DNA from: Tuctoria greenei
Lineage: Eukaryota; Streptophyta; Magnoliopsida; Poales; Poaceae
Direction: 5' to 3'
Assembly (NCBI GenBank): GCA_036927565.1
Contig: JAYESD010000002.1
Coordinates: 232,952,480 to 233,016,479, forward strand
DNA: 64,000 bases
A program made the position numbers and the translations under genes. The first letter of the stretch is position 1. Each line of letters starts with the position of its first letter. The notes under the pieces are model-generated. The model saw only the letters and a list, made by a program, of their open reading frames with translations, was not told where the DNA came from and ran no database searches. Positions 19,801 to 29,773 of this stretch are shown here, piece after piece.

Positions 19801-20745
19801 ACTTCATCAGTGAAGTACTCCATGATGCCAAGACTCGGTACCTAGAGGTGCATAAGCTGCTTTACGCAGTTCTTATCGCCTCTAGAAAGCTTCGTCACTA
19901 CATCCAAGCTCACAAGATTTCAGTGGTAACCTCTTATCCACTGCGTGCAATCTTGCATAACCCAAACTCTACTGGGAACATTGCAAAGTGGGCAGCAGAA
20001 TTGGCCGATTTCGATCTTGAATTCGTCCCAATACAAGCGATCAAGAGTCAAGCATTAGCAGACTTTGTGGCGGAATGGACCCCCTCTCCATCAAATCCTG
20101 GGGGCCCCAGTGAGCAGAAGCCGGAACCTAAGGTTCTGGTCTTCACTGAGCCTCACTGGACTCTCTACTTTGACGGCTCCGTGCAGAAGTAGGGAGCCAG
20201 AGATGGAATCCTTCTCCTTGCTCCGACCGGGGAGAAGGTCAAATACATGGTTCACCTTGACTTGAAGGCGACCAACAACATGGTAGAGTATGAAGCATTA
20301 ATCTATGGGCTCAAGGTGGCACTATCATATGGTGTCAAGCAGCTGTTGGTAAAGGGTGATTCGCAGCTCACTATAAAACAAGTTAAAGGTGAATGCTGCT
20401 GCAACAACCCCCAACTAGCTGCATATCTTCTTGAAGTCCAGAAACTTCAGAAGGACTTAGAAGTCCTGGATCTTTGCCATGTCCAGCGTCTCAACAACGC
20501 TGAAGCTGAAGAACTCTCGACGAAAGCTTCAATCGGAGCTCCGACTCCTGACGGAACCTTTGTCCGGAGATTGTCAAGACCAACAGCTCAGCCTGCCGAA
20601 CTAAGCGAAGGGGTGAGACCAGCACCTCGAAGCTGGCGGTCCCGATGGCCCTGTTACCATGGCATCCATCAAGGGTCGTAGGTGCTGCAGGAAGCTCCGA
20701 GCAACCCAGCACGCAAGACTTAGAAGCTCAAGATAGCTCTGATGC
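19801..20745 (+). pseudogene. Tat-A RNase H and second, archaeal-like RNase H
   Basis: From VYFISEVLHDAKTRYLEVHKLL to DFVAEWTP is the rest of the first RNase H. Then LYFDGSVQK (20163-20189) starts a second RNase H domain with EYEALIYGL and VKGDSQL, the acidic residues expected of the archaeal-like RNase H that marks the Tat lineage. A TAG stop at 20190-20192 cuts it at the beginning. After 20681 the frame shifts. The second domain is intact at this point in Tat-B (44717-44427). Confidence 0.8.
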
Positions 20746-21980
20746 ATGGATCTCAGAGATCCGAGCTACTTCAAAGACAACATACTTCTTGAAGACAATG
20801 TATCTGCTGACTGGATAGTCAGATTGGCTAAAAGATACACACTGGTGGAAGGGGATCTCTACCGGCGTGGTGCCAACGGCGTCCTAATGCGGTGCATTAC
20901 AAGGGAACAAGGCCACGAGCTCCTCGCAGAAATCCATGGAGGGGAGTGTGTGAACCACGCATCTTCCTGCACGTTGGTCGGTAAAGCCTTCCGGCATGGT
21001 TTTTACTGGCCTACAACACTCCAGGATGCAACCGAGCTAGTGAAGAAATGTGAAGCATGCCGGTTTCATGCAAAGAAAATTCACACACTAGCACAACGTC
21101 TACAAATGATACCTCTGACATGGCCATTCGTTGTGTGGGGTATGGATATTTTGGGACTTTTCCCAAAAGCTGTCGGAGGTTACAAGTACATGTATGTCGC
21201 CATCGAGAAGTTCACCAAGTGGCCGGAAGCAACTCCAGTTGTGACAATAAACAAGCAATCAACTATCAAGTTCTTGCAGTTCATAGTATGCAAATTAGGA
21301 GTCCCAAACAAGATCATAACTGACAACGGGACCCAATTCACATGTTCTGCATTCCAAGGATATTGCAAAGACCTCGGCATTCAAGTCACCTACGTTTCCG
21401 TGGCTCACCCGGCAAGCAATGGCCAAGCTGAGAGAGCAAATGCAGAAATCCTAAAGGGACTCAAGACGCGCACATATGAGCGCTTGAAAAAACATGGAGC
21501 CAACTGGATGGAGGAGCTTCCGCCCACCTTGTGGGCAAACATGACAACTCCAAACCGGTCAACTTGAGAGACACCCTTCTTCCTGGTGTACGGGGCCGAA
21601 GTAGTCTTCCTCCGGAAATCACCTTGGGGTCGCTCCGGGTCCGGGCCTTCGACACAACCACGCAGGACCAGCTCCGACGTGAAGACCTTGACCTCGTTGA
21701 AGAGGGCAGGTGCTGAGCAGCTGTTCGAAATGCACGATACCGCCAAGTGCTCCAGCGTTATCACCAAAGGCATGTGCATAGCTGACATCTCAAGGAAGGC
21801 GATCTGGTGCTTCAGAGAATACAAACTCAAGAAGGGTTAAACAAACTTTCCCCCAGCTGGGAAGGACCCTTTCGAGTGATCAAAGTATCCCGTCCCGGAT
21901 GCGTTCGCTTAGCAACCGAGGATGGGACACCGCTCCCTAATCCTTGGAACATTGAGCACCTCCGTAAGTTTTACGCTTAA
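20746..21980 (+). pseudogene. Tat-A integrase
   Basis: Integrase domain that joins element DNA to the chromosome. The N-terminal zinc-binding part shows HGGECVNHASS and KKCEACRFHAK (H...H...CxxC). The core shows MDILGLF, TDNGTQF and NGQAERANAE, carrying the DDE triad. A TGA at 21565-21567 follows TTPNRST. Coding similarity then continues with a frame change through TLGSLRVR-like sequence to the C-terminal IEHLRKFYA, ending at a TAA at 21978-21980 (as in Tat-B at 42827). Confidence 0.85.
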
Positions 21981-23363
21981 TATCACGGAGGTGAGTATGT
22001 AATTACATATGATGTATGTTATAGCGTCATTGTACATAGACGAGTAGCTCCTCAGGGAGGATAGTCGGATCTTTCCAAGAAGGTCCGCAAAGTTCAAGCA
22101 ACACTTGACACAGTCTCAGAACTAAAAGTATAGCTAGCTACCCTGGGTCGAACAAGAAATGTAACACACTTAGCTTGATTTCGTACCCTAAGAGTTTACT
22201 TGTCTCCCCTGTACCCCGGACCTATAATGAAAGACATCGATATGTGACAACAGACTCCAAGTGCATTTATTTTGTACAGGCTCATTCTTTTTTATTTTTC
22301 TCTTTCTTGTCTATGACAAAGTTGTGCAAATCTTAAGAAGTTTTAGCTCGAATAATTCATATATAATTCAAGTTGCATTGTTATTTCTTTCAGGTCTTAA
22401 CATAGTTGAATGGCCTACTCGCCTGAATGCCAAGCCAATCTAGGTCCGGAGTGTGCTATCGACTTAGCCTGGTCCTGCACCCTAAGTACGCCACTCTACC
22501 TACACCCTGATAGGCCTATGTAAGGTGAGTCCAGAAAACGATTCGACCTGGAGAAAATAAACGGACGCACTTGATTGTATATAGAATTGCTGTCGACCTA
22601 AAATTTTATATGGGAATAGTAAGTCACAAATGAGTTATAGATAAGAAATGAATTTACTATTTTTCTTGACTTCAGTGTGCAGGAAAATAAAAATATCATG
22701 ATGATGGTGAACGATGCCGGAGCTATCAAAGCTTTGACATCCCCCGAGGGGGCCCGCTATCGATGTTTTAAATATTGATAGTGGGCGTTGCCGGAACTAT
22801 CAAGTTCCGACAAATATATGGGGCCAGCTGTCAACGTGAAGAAATAAAAAGAGTTGAAGAAAAGATGGTAGAAGGACACCCCAATGGGGTCTGCTGTCAA
22901 CGCTCCACGTGTTGACAGTGGTCAATGCCGGAGCTACCAAGCTCCAACATCCCCAGAGAGTCGGCCGTCAACGCTCTACGTGTTGATGGTGGTCAATGCT
23001 GGAGCTATCAAAGCTTCGACATTCCCCAAGGGGGCCCACCGTTGTGTTTTAAACATTGATAATGGGCGTCGCCGAAGCTACTAAGCTCCGACAACCCCAA
23101 GGGTTCCCCGCTGTCGATGCAACGAAACTTTGGACCTATACTCTACAAGTTCGAAGAACTCAAGTCTTCAAAAAAATGCTACATCCTTTTGGTACATGTT
23201 CACAATCAAATTGTGTACATCTACCAGGGGGCCAAGTAATACAAAGGTTGAAGACAAAAAATGAAATTCATAAATTTTTTGGATTTCATTCATCTGAAGA
23301 CAAGAGATTACAAAATTGGAGAAAAGAAGAGAAGATACAAGCGAGAGCTAAAAGGGGAAACTC
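21981..23363. other. Tat-A spacer between integrase and the antisense gene
   Basis: About 1.4 kb with no coding signal. It lies between two genes that point at each other (pol on plus, the extra gene on minus). Its right half holds the hairpin array. The equivalent Tat-B spacer is 41540-42826. Confidence 0.75.
22714..23105. repeat. tandem hairpin array in the Tat-A spacer
   Basis: About five degenerate units of some 72 bp start near 22714, 22787, 22924, 22995 and 23068 (one gap is about two units). Units carry up to two small hairpins. Type 1: GGAACT-atca-AGTTCC (22793-22808) or GGAGCT-acca-AGCTCC (22930-22945). Type 2: an 8-bp stem with a 9-nt loop at 22757-22781 (extendable to 12 bp), 22894-22918 and 22965-22989. 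Stem bases differ between units but stay paired. Tat-B has a related array at 41795-42105. Confidence 0.75.
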
Positions 23364-26300
23364 CTAAGTCATATGGTAGAACGAGGTGACCTTCTGGGCA
23401 ACCTCCGACACACTGGTCTTGGAGGTGTCTCCCTCTTCGTCGATGGGACCTTCATGCACCAGGTTTAGTGGGAAATGAGGATCCCGACTTGTGTAGCACG
23501 TCAGCATTCATTCTGCGATGTTCTGCGCAAGTGATTTTCCTTCAGTTTCCAACTGATCCGCGATGACATCGCCCATCGCGCCGAGTTTGTTGCCAACCGA
23601 GCTCAGCGCCCCCAACAGATGGTCCAACTCCAGTTCCGGATTGCCCGGACGCACGGGGCTAAAGCCCAGCGGCGCCAGCGCAACATTGGCTTTGCCCACG
23701 AAGTCCCATACTTATTGAGACTCCGTAGCCCTTGAGCCTCGAATCTCCTCCAAGGACCTCTTGGCTGCCGCAAGCTCCGAACCCTGTCAGGCAAGGCGCT
23801 CGACCTCCTTGGCGTGCTGCTGAATCCTCTCAACAACTTGCTTTTCAAGGTCACCAAGCTCCTTCTCCCGGACGTGGATCTGGTTCCGGCGGTCAACCAG
23901 GTCTTTCTCCCGACCACACACCTTCTTCTCCCTAGCAGCGACTTCGGCCTCCCTTTTGGTAAGGTCATGTCCCCGCTGCCAGACCTTCTCCTCCCTGCTC
24001 TTGAAGAGCTCCTCTAGCTTTTTGGTGCGCTCTGCAAGGCTCTTGTCACCCAGAGCCAACCTTTGGGCAAGCTCCTCCTCCCTCTTCATGAGGTCATCCC
24101 TCAGCTCCAGGAGTTTTTGCTCTTCCTCTTCGAGCTTTTTATCTCGCTCATCAAGACCCTCCCGGTGCCTGACGAGGCTTTCGTGGATGGTATTGAGCTT
24201 CTCCTTGCGATCATTCGCTGCTTCATTAGCAGCCAGGGTTTGTTCATATATAGCCCAAGACTGTTTGTCGAGGGATCACACCATGCTTTCCCTCTCATCC
24301 AGCAACTGGCCCTAGTACTCCATTTGGGTCTTCTCCCTCTTGACTCACTCCTTGTCATCAGCCATCCTTGTTTGTGCCAGCTTGGTCTCAAATTAGAGTC
24401 GGTTGCGCCACCTCCTAAGAGCTTGGCGCTCTTCCTCGAGGGCCTTGCCACCGTGATAAAATGCAAGCTGTACACGACGAAGGCTGGAGCAGGTATTGTC
24501 AATGGATAACGACAGGGGGATTGGCTTCGGACCTGCTGGGGTCCTCTCCGCTAACTCCAGTGAGTCCCCCAGAACAAAAATTGGGTCCCACTCTACAACA
24601 GCGGTCCACTGAGCTTCCGTGGCACTAGGGCCGCTCTCCGGGAGTGCCTCGGTCGTCGCCGAGGTAGGCCCTGCCATGGGAGTTTCTACCTCCGGGATCA
24701 GGTCCAAAGGTCCCACCGCCAGGTCATCATCAACTAGTCCCTCAGGCAAGGGACCGACCGCTTTGTCTTGGCACCCTGGCTCAGGAACGGGTACATCCGG
24801 AACTACCACCTCCGGGGCAGGTAGTGAAGACCTCATCGGAGCTGAGGCCATCTCCGTCCCCGATGCTGGTACTTCCTCCACTGCCGGGTCAGGCACCAGC
24901 GCTTCGACCTCCATGGCGCCTGCCGGTTCAGGCAATGGCGCTTCGACCTCCACCGGTTCGGGTGCCAGCACCCCAACGTCAACCGGCTAGGGCATCGAAA
25001 CTTCATCAACCGCTGGCTCTGCCACTGGGGCTTTAGTAACATCTGACTCAAAGGCCGGAACTGCAGCTACCTCCAGCTCTGAGGCCGGAGCATCCGTCAT
25101 CACAACATCAAAAACCAGAGCTTCATCCTCCGGAGCTGGTGTTGCTGGTACATCTTCATTCCTGTGGTCCGGCGCTACCATGGGAGGTTTGGGAGATGAG
25201 TCGAGAACCACGACAGCTGGCGCCGGAGCTACCGTGACCTCAGCCACCACCTGGGGCGGTGCTGGAATTGGAGCCGAAGCCTCCGCCTGTATAGCATCAT
25301 CTGCTGTCGCAGGAACCGGAGTTTCATCCCCTTTTTTGGATACATTGTGGGTGAAGGACAAAGAAACTCAAAATATGGTTACAACAAAAATAACAAACTG
25401 AGGTAAAAAAGCAAATTTACCTTGGAAGGCTTCCGCTCCAGCAAGCGCGGAACCTCTTCGCCGAACGCTAAGAGCCCGACCCAGTCACAACTGGTGTAGC
25501 AACTCTGGAAGGCCCTTCAGAGCTTGCTGCCGCCATCAACGACGTCTTGGTTGGGGCCCCTCTCAATTGAGAAGGACCCTTGGACCAAGAGCCCTTAGCT
25601 GGCCCCGGTGCCGGAGTCACCTGGTCGGAGCTGACGTTCCGGGGAGACGCCGCTGCTAGAGTTGGTGTCGCCGTTGAAGACCTCGCCCGCCGAGGAGAAG
25701 GAGCTGTTGTGGAAGGAGCAGGTCTGACGGGCCTCCCGTCAGAGTGCTTCAACTTCCTCTTTCGGCTGGAGGGCTCAACCAACTCTTTGCCCTTGCCTAT
25801 GACTTCAGCTCTTTATCTCGGAGTGGAAGCGAGACCACCCCCGGAAGCTCCGGGGTCACCAATCTAGTGGTCGGACGCCTCTCTATCTCATTGAGGTCGT
25901 CAAGCACCGGCATGCTCCTCCGGAGCTCCTTGCTGAACTCTGCCTCCATGTTCAGAGGGAGGAAAGCAGCTGGTGGAGTTAAGTCGTCGCCCTCGACGTC
26001 AATGACATGCTGAAACTTCTTGAGATGAAGCTCCAAAGCAGCGCCGTCCAAATTGGTCTTCAGACCTATTTCAATTCGGTCATCGTCCATCACGCTATTG
26101 AGGGCCCAGGAGAGCTTCTCCCTCTTCTTCAGCGGAGCCCATCTATTGACAAGGATGTTGCAGAATACCAATTTGGGGGTCACCCCTCCTTCCACACATT
26201 AGCGGATCCTGGTCAAGGCAGGGTTGAAGGCCTCCGACAACACCGGAACCACGCTCCAGGCGTCAGTGTCAACATTGGAAAGACCTTCAGGCAGCTCCAG

Positions 26301-26801
26301 CTTCTCGTGATCCTCTGCTGTGATGATAATCCAATCCTTCTTCCAGTCGTCCCACTTACCTCAAGGAAATGACCTCAAGTACTTGTAGGGGCATTTCTTG
26401 CGCTTCACAAAATAGTAGAAGCCAAGATACTCGAAACTCTTGCCGGTGGTGTGGATGGTGAAGAAGGTACGGAAAAGTTCGACGCAGGGGGGAATACCCA
26501 GCCACATCTCGCAGAAGTGGACGAATGTTGACACATGAAGAATAGAGTGGGGGCCAAGGTGATACAACTGCAGACCATAGAAGTCTAACCGCATCAAGAG
26601 GAAAGTTGAGAAAAGTGGGATCAGTCCCACAATGGCGTACGCAGAGAAATACACCATGTCGCCGTTGTGTTCCTTCTTGAACGGGAGTTGGCCGGCGCGG
26701 ACCAGGTGGTTGAAGGAGTCGCTGGACCACCCCATATAGGTCCGGACCTTCTTCAGATCATCATCGCTTGTGGGACGACTCTTGCAGAGACCCAACTCCA
26801 T
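23364..26801 (-). pseudogene. Tat-A antisense gene (PF04195-like, 'putative gypsy type transposon')
   Basis: Extra gene on the strand opposite to gag-pol. The start MELGL (ATG at 26801) is shared with Tat-B. The N-terminal third has the conserved GWSSDSFNHLV, GDMVYFSAYA and FYGLQLYHLGPHS blocks that I associate with the plant family PF04195. Then come a basic, Ser/Pro-rich stretch, a long acidic Pro/Ala/Glu-rich region, and a C-terminal coiled coil with repeated REK/EEL heptads. An intron at 25420-25345 is inferred from Tat-B, but its acceptor is AA instead of AG. A TGA near 26361 and other lesions inactivate the copy. The function is not known. Despite the family name, no transposase activity is visible. 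Confidence 0.75.
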
Positions 26802-27337
26802 CACAGCACGGCAGGGCAAAAGAGAAAAAGCAAGTGAAAGTTTGGAGGATTCGAGCATAAGTTTAAATGAAGGCGTAAGGAATCCCCAAACTATGCGCGC
26901 TTTCCTTCCTAAGTAAGCCCCCGCACTGCTTGGATGGAAACCGCAAAAAGGCCAAAGATACATTTCAAAAATTACACCCTGGCAATGACAAAGGGGCCCG
27001 GGCCACCCAGACGATCAAGTCGAGGTCCTTACCCCAGGCGAACAGTTGTCATGATGAGAGGCGGGAAACCTAAGGGCGAAGACCTGACAGGGCGCGCAGA
27101 ACTGATACGATTTTTGTATTGGGAATCGGTGACCTTCAATTGCGTGAGATTCGCACGCGCAGATGTCACCTGCCACGTCCAGAAGATACCACGCGGCGAT
27201 GTTTAACTACGAACTATCACCTCATCGATACATCCAAAAACCATTGAAGACACAGCGCAGAAATCGAATGATGGACCCACCTCTGGCAGAATGACTTAAT
27301 CCAGAGGGTCTCTCCCAGAGGTGGGCCAGGGGGCCAC
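26802..27337. other. Tat-A region upstream of the antisense gene, with polypurine tract
   Basis: Noncoding 536 bp. It should contain the antisense gene's promoter, but I see no clear TATA box. Next to the 3' LTR, the plus strand has a G-rich tract (AGGTGGGCCAGGGGGCCAC, 27319-27337) in the polypurine-tract position. Tat-B has the same tract reversed at about 37541. Confidence 0.55.
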
Positions 27338-28182
27338 TGTCGGTACCCTGCGTACTGGATACCCCTTGGAACTGCAAAGAGCGCAAGGGAGCTTTACCTA
27401 TCTGATTTGAAGACCTCTGAAGGCCCGTCGTGTTACTTGTAACCGGACCTACCTCCCTCATATGGTTAGTCCCAGTGCCGCCACGTGTATCATAAAACCG
27501 GAGCTACAATCCCTACATGGGAATGCTCCAGAATGGATACCTTTGTGGCACCCCTGGACCTAACCCCCGAAAAAGGGAAGCTCCGGTACCGACACGTGTA
27601 CCACAACACCGGATCTACTCTTCCAAGATGGTAAGCTCCGAAGCTGCCACGTGTCCAACCGCCGAACCTTCAACCTCAGCAGGCAGATTGGTGGACCTCC
27701 AACGGCTCGGACCTTCAAGGGACATTAAAGGCTTGAATACCTGATTATGTGTCATTAATACTATCTTAATGACACACGATTGGATGACCCTTAATACCAG
27801 TAAAGCCACCATTAAAGGGCATTATCATGCTATTAAGGAGAATTAAGCACATTAACCGTGTATTAGGCATCAGTAACCGCCAGGGCCACATGTCGGACCA
27901 GGCTAATGATGTAACGGCCAGCCCTTGTGCTATAAAAGGACTGGCCGAGCAATACACAGGGAGACTTTTTTGGCCTCTCTCTGGCTCACGCTCTCATACA
28001 CTCAATACAACAACAACAAAACACCCGTGGAGTAGGGTATTACGCTCAGGCGGCCCGAACCACGTAAATCCTCGTGTCAAGTCGCCATCTTGTTCTGAAT
28101 CTCCTCGCGCCCCGACCGAACTAAGAACTCTGCGGGTTAGTAACAGTAGTACTGGGAGAATTGCCAGAACTAGACTCCGACA
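27338..28182 (+). repeat. Tat-A 3' LTR
   Basis: 845 bp, TGTCGGTACCC...ACTCCGACA, followed by the duplication GTAGG. In two stretches I aligned by eye it differs from the 5' LTR at about 8-11% of positions, mostly transitions. TATAAAAG is at 27931-27938. Confidence 0.9.
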
Positions 28183-28187
28183 GTAGG

Positions 28188-29773
28188 TTATTTAAAACCT
28201 AGAATTAATTAATTAATACATACACGACGATGTAAGTGCATATGCTTAGTTGTATGTACGAGTATTTATTATGCTATGTTGTATTGTTTCTTATTGCATT
28301 CTCGTTATTTTGTTGTCAGTATGGTGGTGTGGACAGAGCCGGTCCCTGAGCCCTCTTTCAAGCTTCAAGATCAAGACTTTGACGTCGGCGAGCATCATCG
28401 CCTTCCTAGAGGCAAGTGCCCTTTACCACATTTTTCCAACTTAAGATTTTAGTTATCTTGCATGCATGTCTTTAATTTCAATCCCATGATAGGAAGTTTA
28501 CTAGTTCTTCCTCAGTATTCCTTGTAGCCTAGATTTGGGTGGATGGGAATGAGTCTTCATTTACGCTTAGCCTTGCTTAGCATATGGGGATGGACAATGA
28601 TATACTAATACTACTGTTATAATGTTGATCATGAGATTGGTGGGGGTATTTATATATATAGTAGATAGGAATCTTACAGGCTGGTCGGACTTGGTGGGTT
28701 GTCGTGTGCACGAGACTCGAGTGGGTGCTAGTGCCTGCGTAGATTCTAAGGACCAGTTCATGAGACCTTGTGATCTAGCTTACACCATGCCACCACAAGA
28801 CTGCTATGGAACAGTTTGGCCAATTAAGTTGATTTCTATCTTACATTGTGTGCACCATTGAGATGTTTGTGTGGCGCAAGAGGGGGCTTCTTCGGTGGAG
28901 GTAAAAATAGACTTTAGGTATGCCACTAGCGGTGAAACTTTAGCAGGTGTGTATGGGTCTGGTAGTACAATGTAAAGGCCTTATAGTGAACTCCTGGCCA
29001 CACACCAAAGGAAGTGTGGAAGCGGCAGGATGGAGTTTCTTTAGTCGCTGACGGGCGATGAAATAACGGCTTGTGGGTAAAGTGGTACAAACTCTGCAGA
29101 GCAAATAAACTGTCTAGACAACCGTGCTCACAATCAAGAGTGGGCTAGTAGCTCTTTCATGATTAGCTGGGTTGGATGGTTTGGTTTGGTGGTGGGTTGG
29201 TCGGAACCCGTTGGGTTGGTGTCCAGTTGGTTTAAGCCTGAACGGTCTTGTTGGTACTTGGTTGAGACCTAAGGGTCGTTGTCTTGGTTACTGGAGGTTG
29301 GGATGATTCACCTACTAAATATGATGCTAATACAACAATAGGATAGGATGATGCTTAGTGCGTAAAGCCCGAGTTGGCTTTCCTTGATTTTAGCCTGCAT
29401 GTCATTTATTTCCTACATTGTTGAGTACTCTATGCACTCATGCTTTTTGGTTGCCTCTTTGTGTTGGATACTGCTGCTCAGGCTATGGAGACGGAGTGGA
29501 GTATGATGAAGATGATGGTTTCATTCCCGGCGCTCAGTACTAGGCGGGCGTGCCCGGGACAACGCCTGTGATGGAGCTCCATGCTTAGATTATCCGCTGC
29601 TATGCTTTGAATCTTTTCCTTTTTAGACCTATGAGTCATTCATGTACTGAATAATCACATGAACCTGGCTCTTATTATATATTATTCCACTTTTGTCGTC
29701 TTGTGTATGAATTTACTGATCCTGGCATACATGAGAGTGTGTTTGGTTTCTTTTGCAGGAACCAGGCGTGACA
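28188..29773 (+). repeat. solo LTR X, second half
   Basis: Continuation of the LTR begun at 3427, after the Tat-A duplication. It has no coding content. It contains blocks alignable with the Chromo-1 LTR (around 29000-29140) and a G/T-rich stretch at 29170-29300 with many TTGGTT units. It ends GGAACCAGGCGTGACA. Confidence 0.75.

Larger units (their letters stand above)
4565..28182 (+). mobile_element. Tat-A, Tat-lineage gypsy LTR retrotransposon
   Basis: Full-length element with 848-bp and 845-bp LTRs (TGTCGG...CCGACA) and a perfect target duplication GTAGG (4560-4564, 28183-28187). Without Chromo-1 it is about 13.1 kb. Order: LTR, primer site, gag, protease, reverse transcriptase, RNase H, second (archaeal-like) RNase H, integrase, spacer with hairpin array, extra gene on the opposite strand, polypurine tract, LTR. 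The extra RNase H and the antisense gene place it in the Tat lineage (RIRE2/Grande-like). Gag-pol has many stops and frame changes, and the LTRs differ by very roughly 8% by eye, so this is an old, inactive copy. Confidence 0.9.
3427..29773 (+). mobile_element. solo LTR X (Tekay-like), split by Tat-A
   Basis: The LTR begins TGTAACACCC at 3427 and ends GGCGTGACA at 29773. The two halves (3427-4564 and 28188-29773) add up to about 2.72 kb. The flanks are CTTGT (3422-3426) and CTTGC (29774-29778), a 5-bp duplication with one mismatch. Its ends and an internal block (GGTACAAACTCTGCAGAG, 29084-29101) match the Chromo-1 LTR, so it belongs to a related chromovirus family. No internal coding region remains. 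It interrupted LINE ORF2 and was later entered by Tat-A. Confidence 0.75.

Noticed and set aside
24619..24990. Plus-strand Gly/Ser/Thr-rich ORFs opposite the antisense gene
   Set aside because: They are mirror images of the Pro/Ala/Glu-rich coding region on the minus strand. GC-rich codons keep several frames open.
23364..26801. Transposase of a DNA transposon
   Set aside because: The PF04195 name suggests transposase, but the gene sits inside an LTR retrotransposon, has no visible catalytic motif and no terminal inverted repeats around it.
28188..29773. A separate unknown element between Tat-A and the LINE
   Set aside because: The GTAGG duplication joins it to 3427-4564, and its ends and internal block match a Tekay-like LTR, so it is the second half of solo LTR X.
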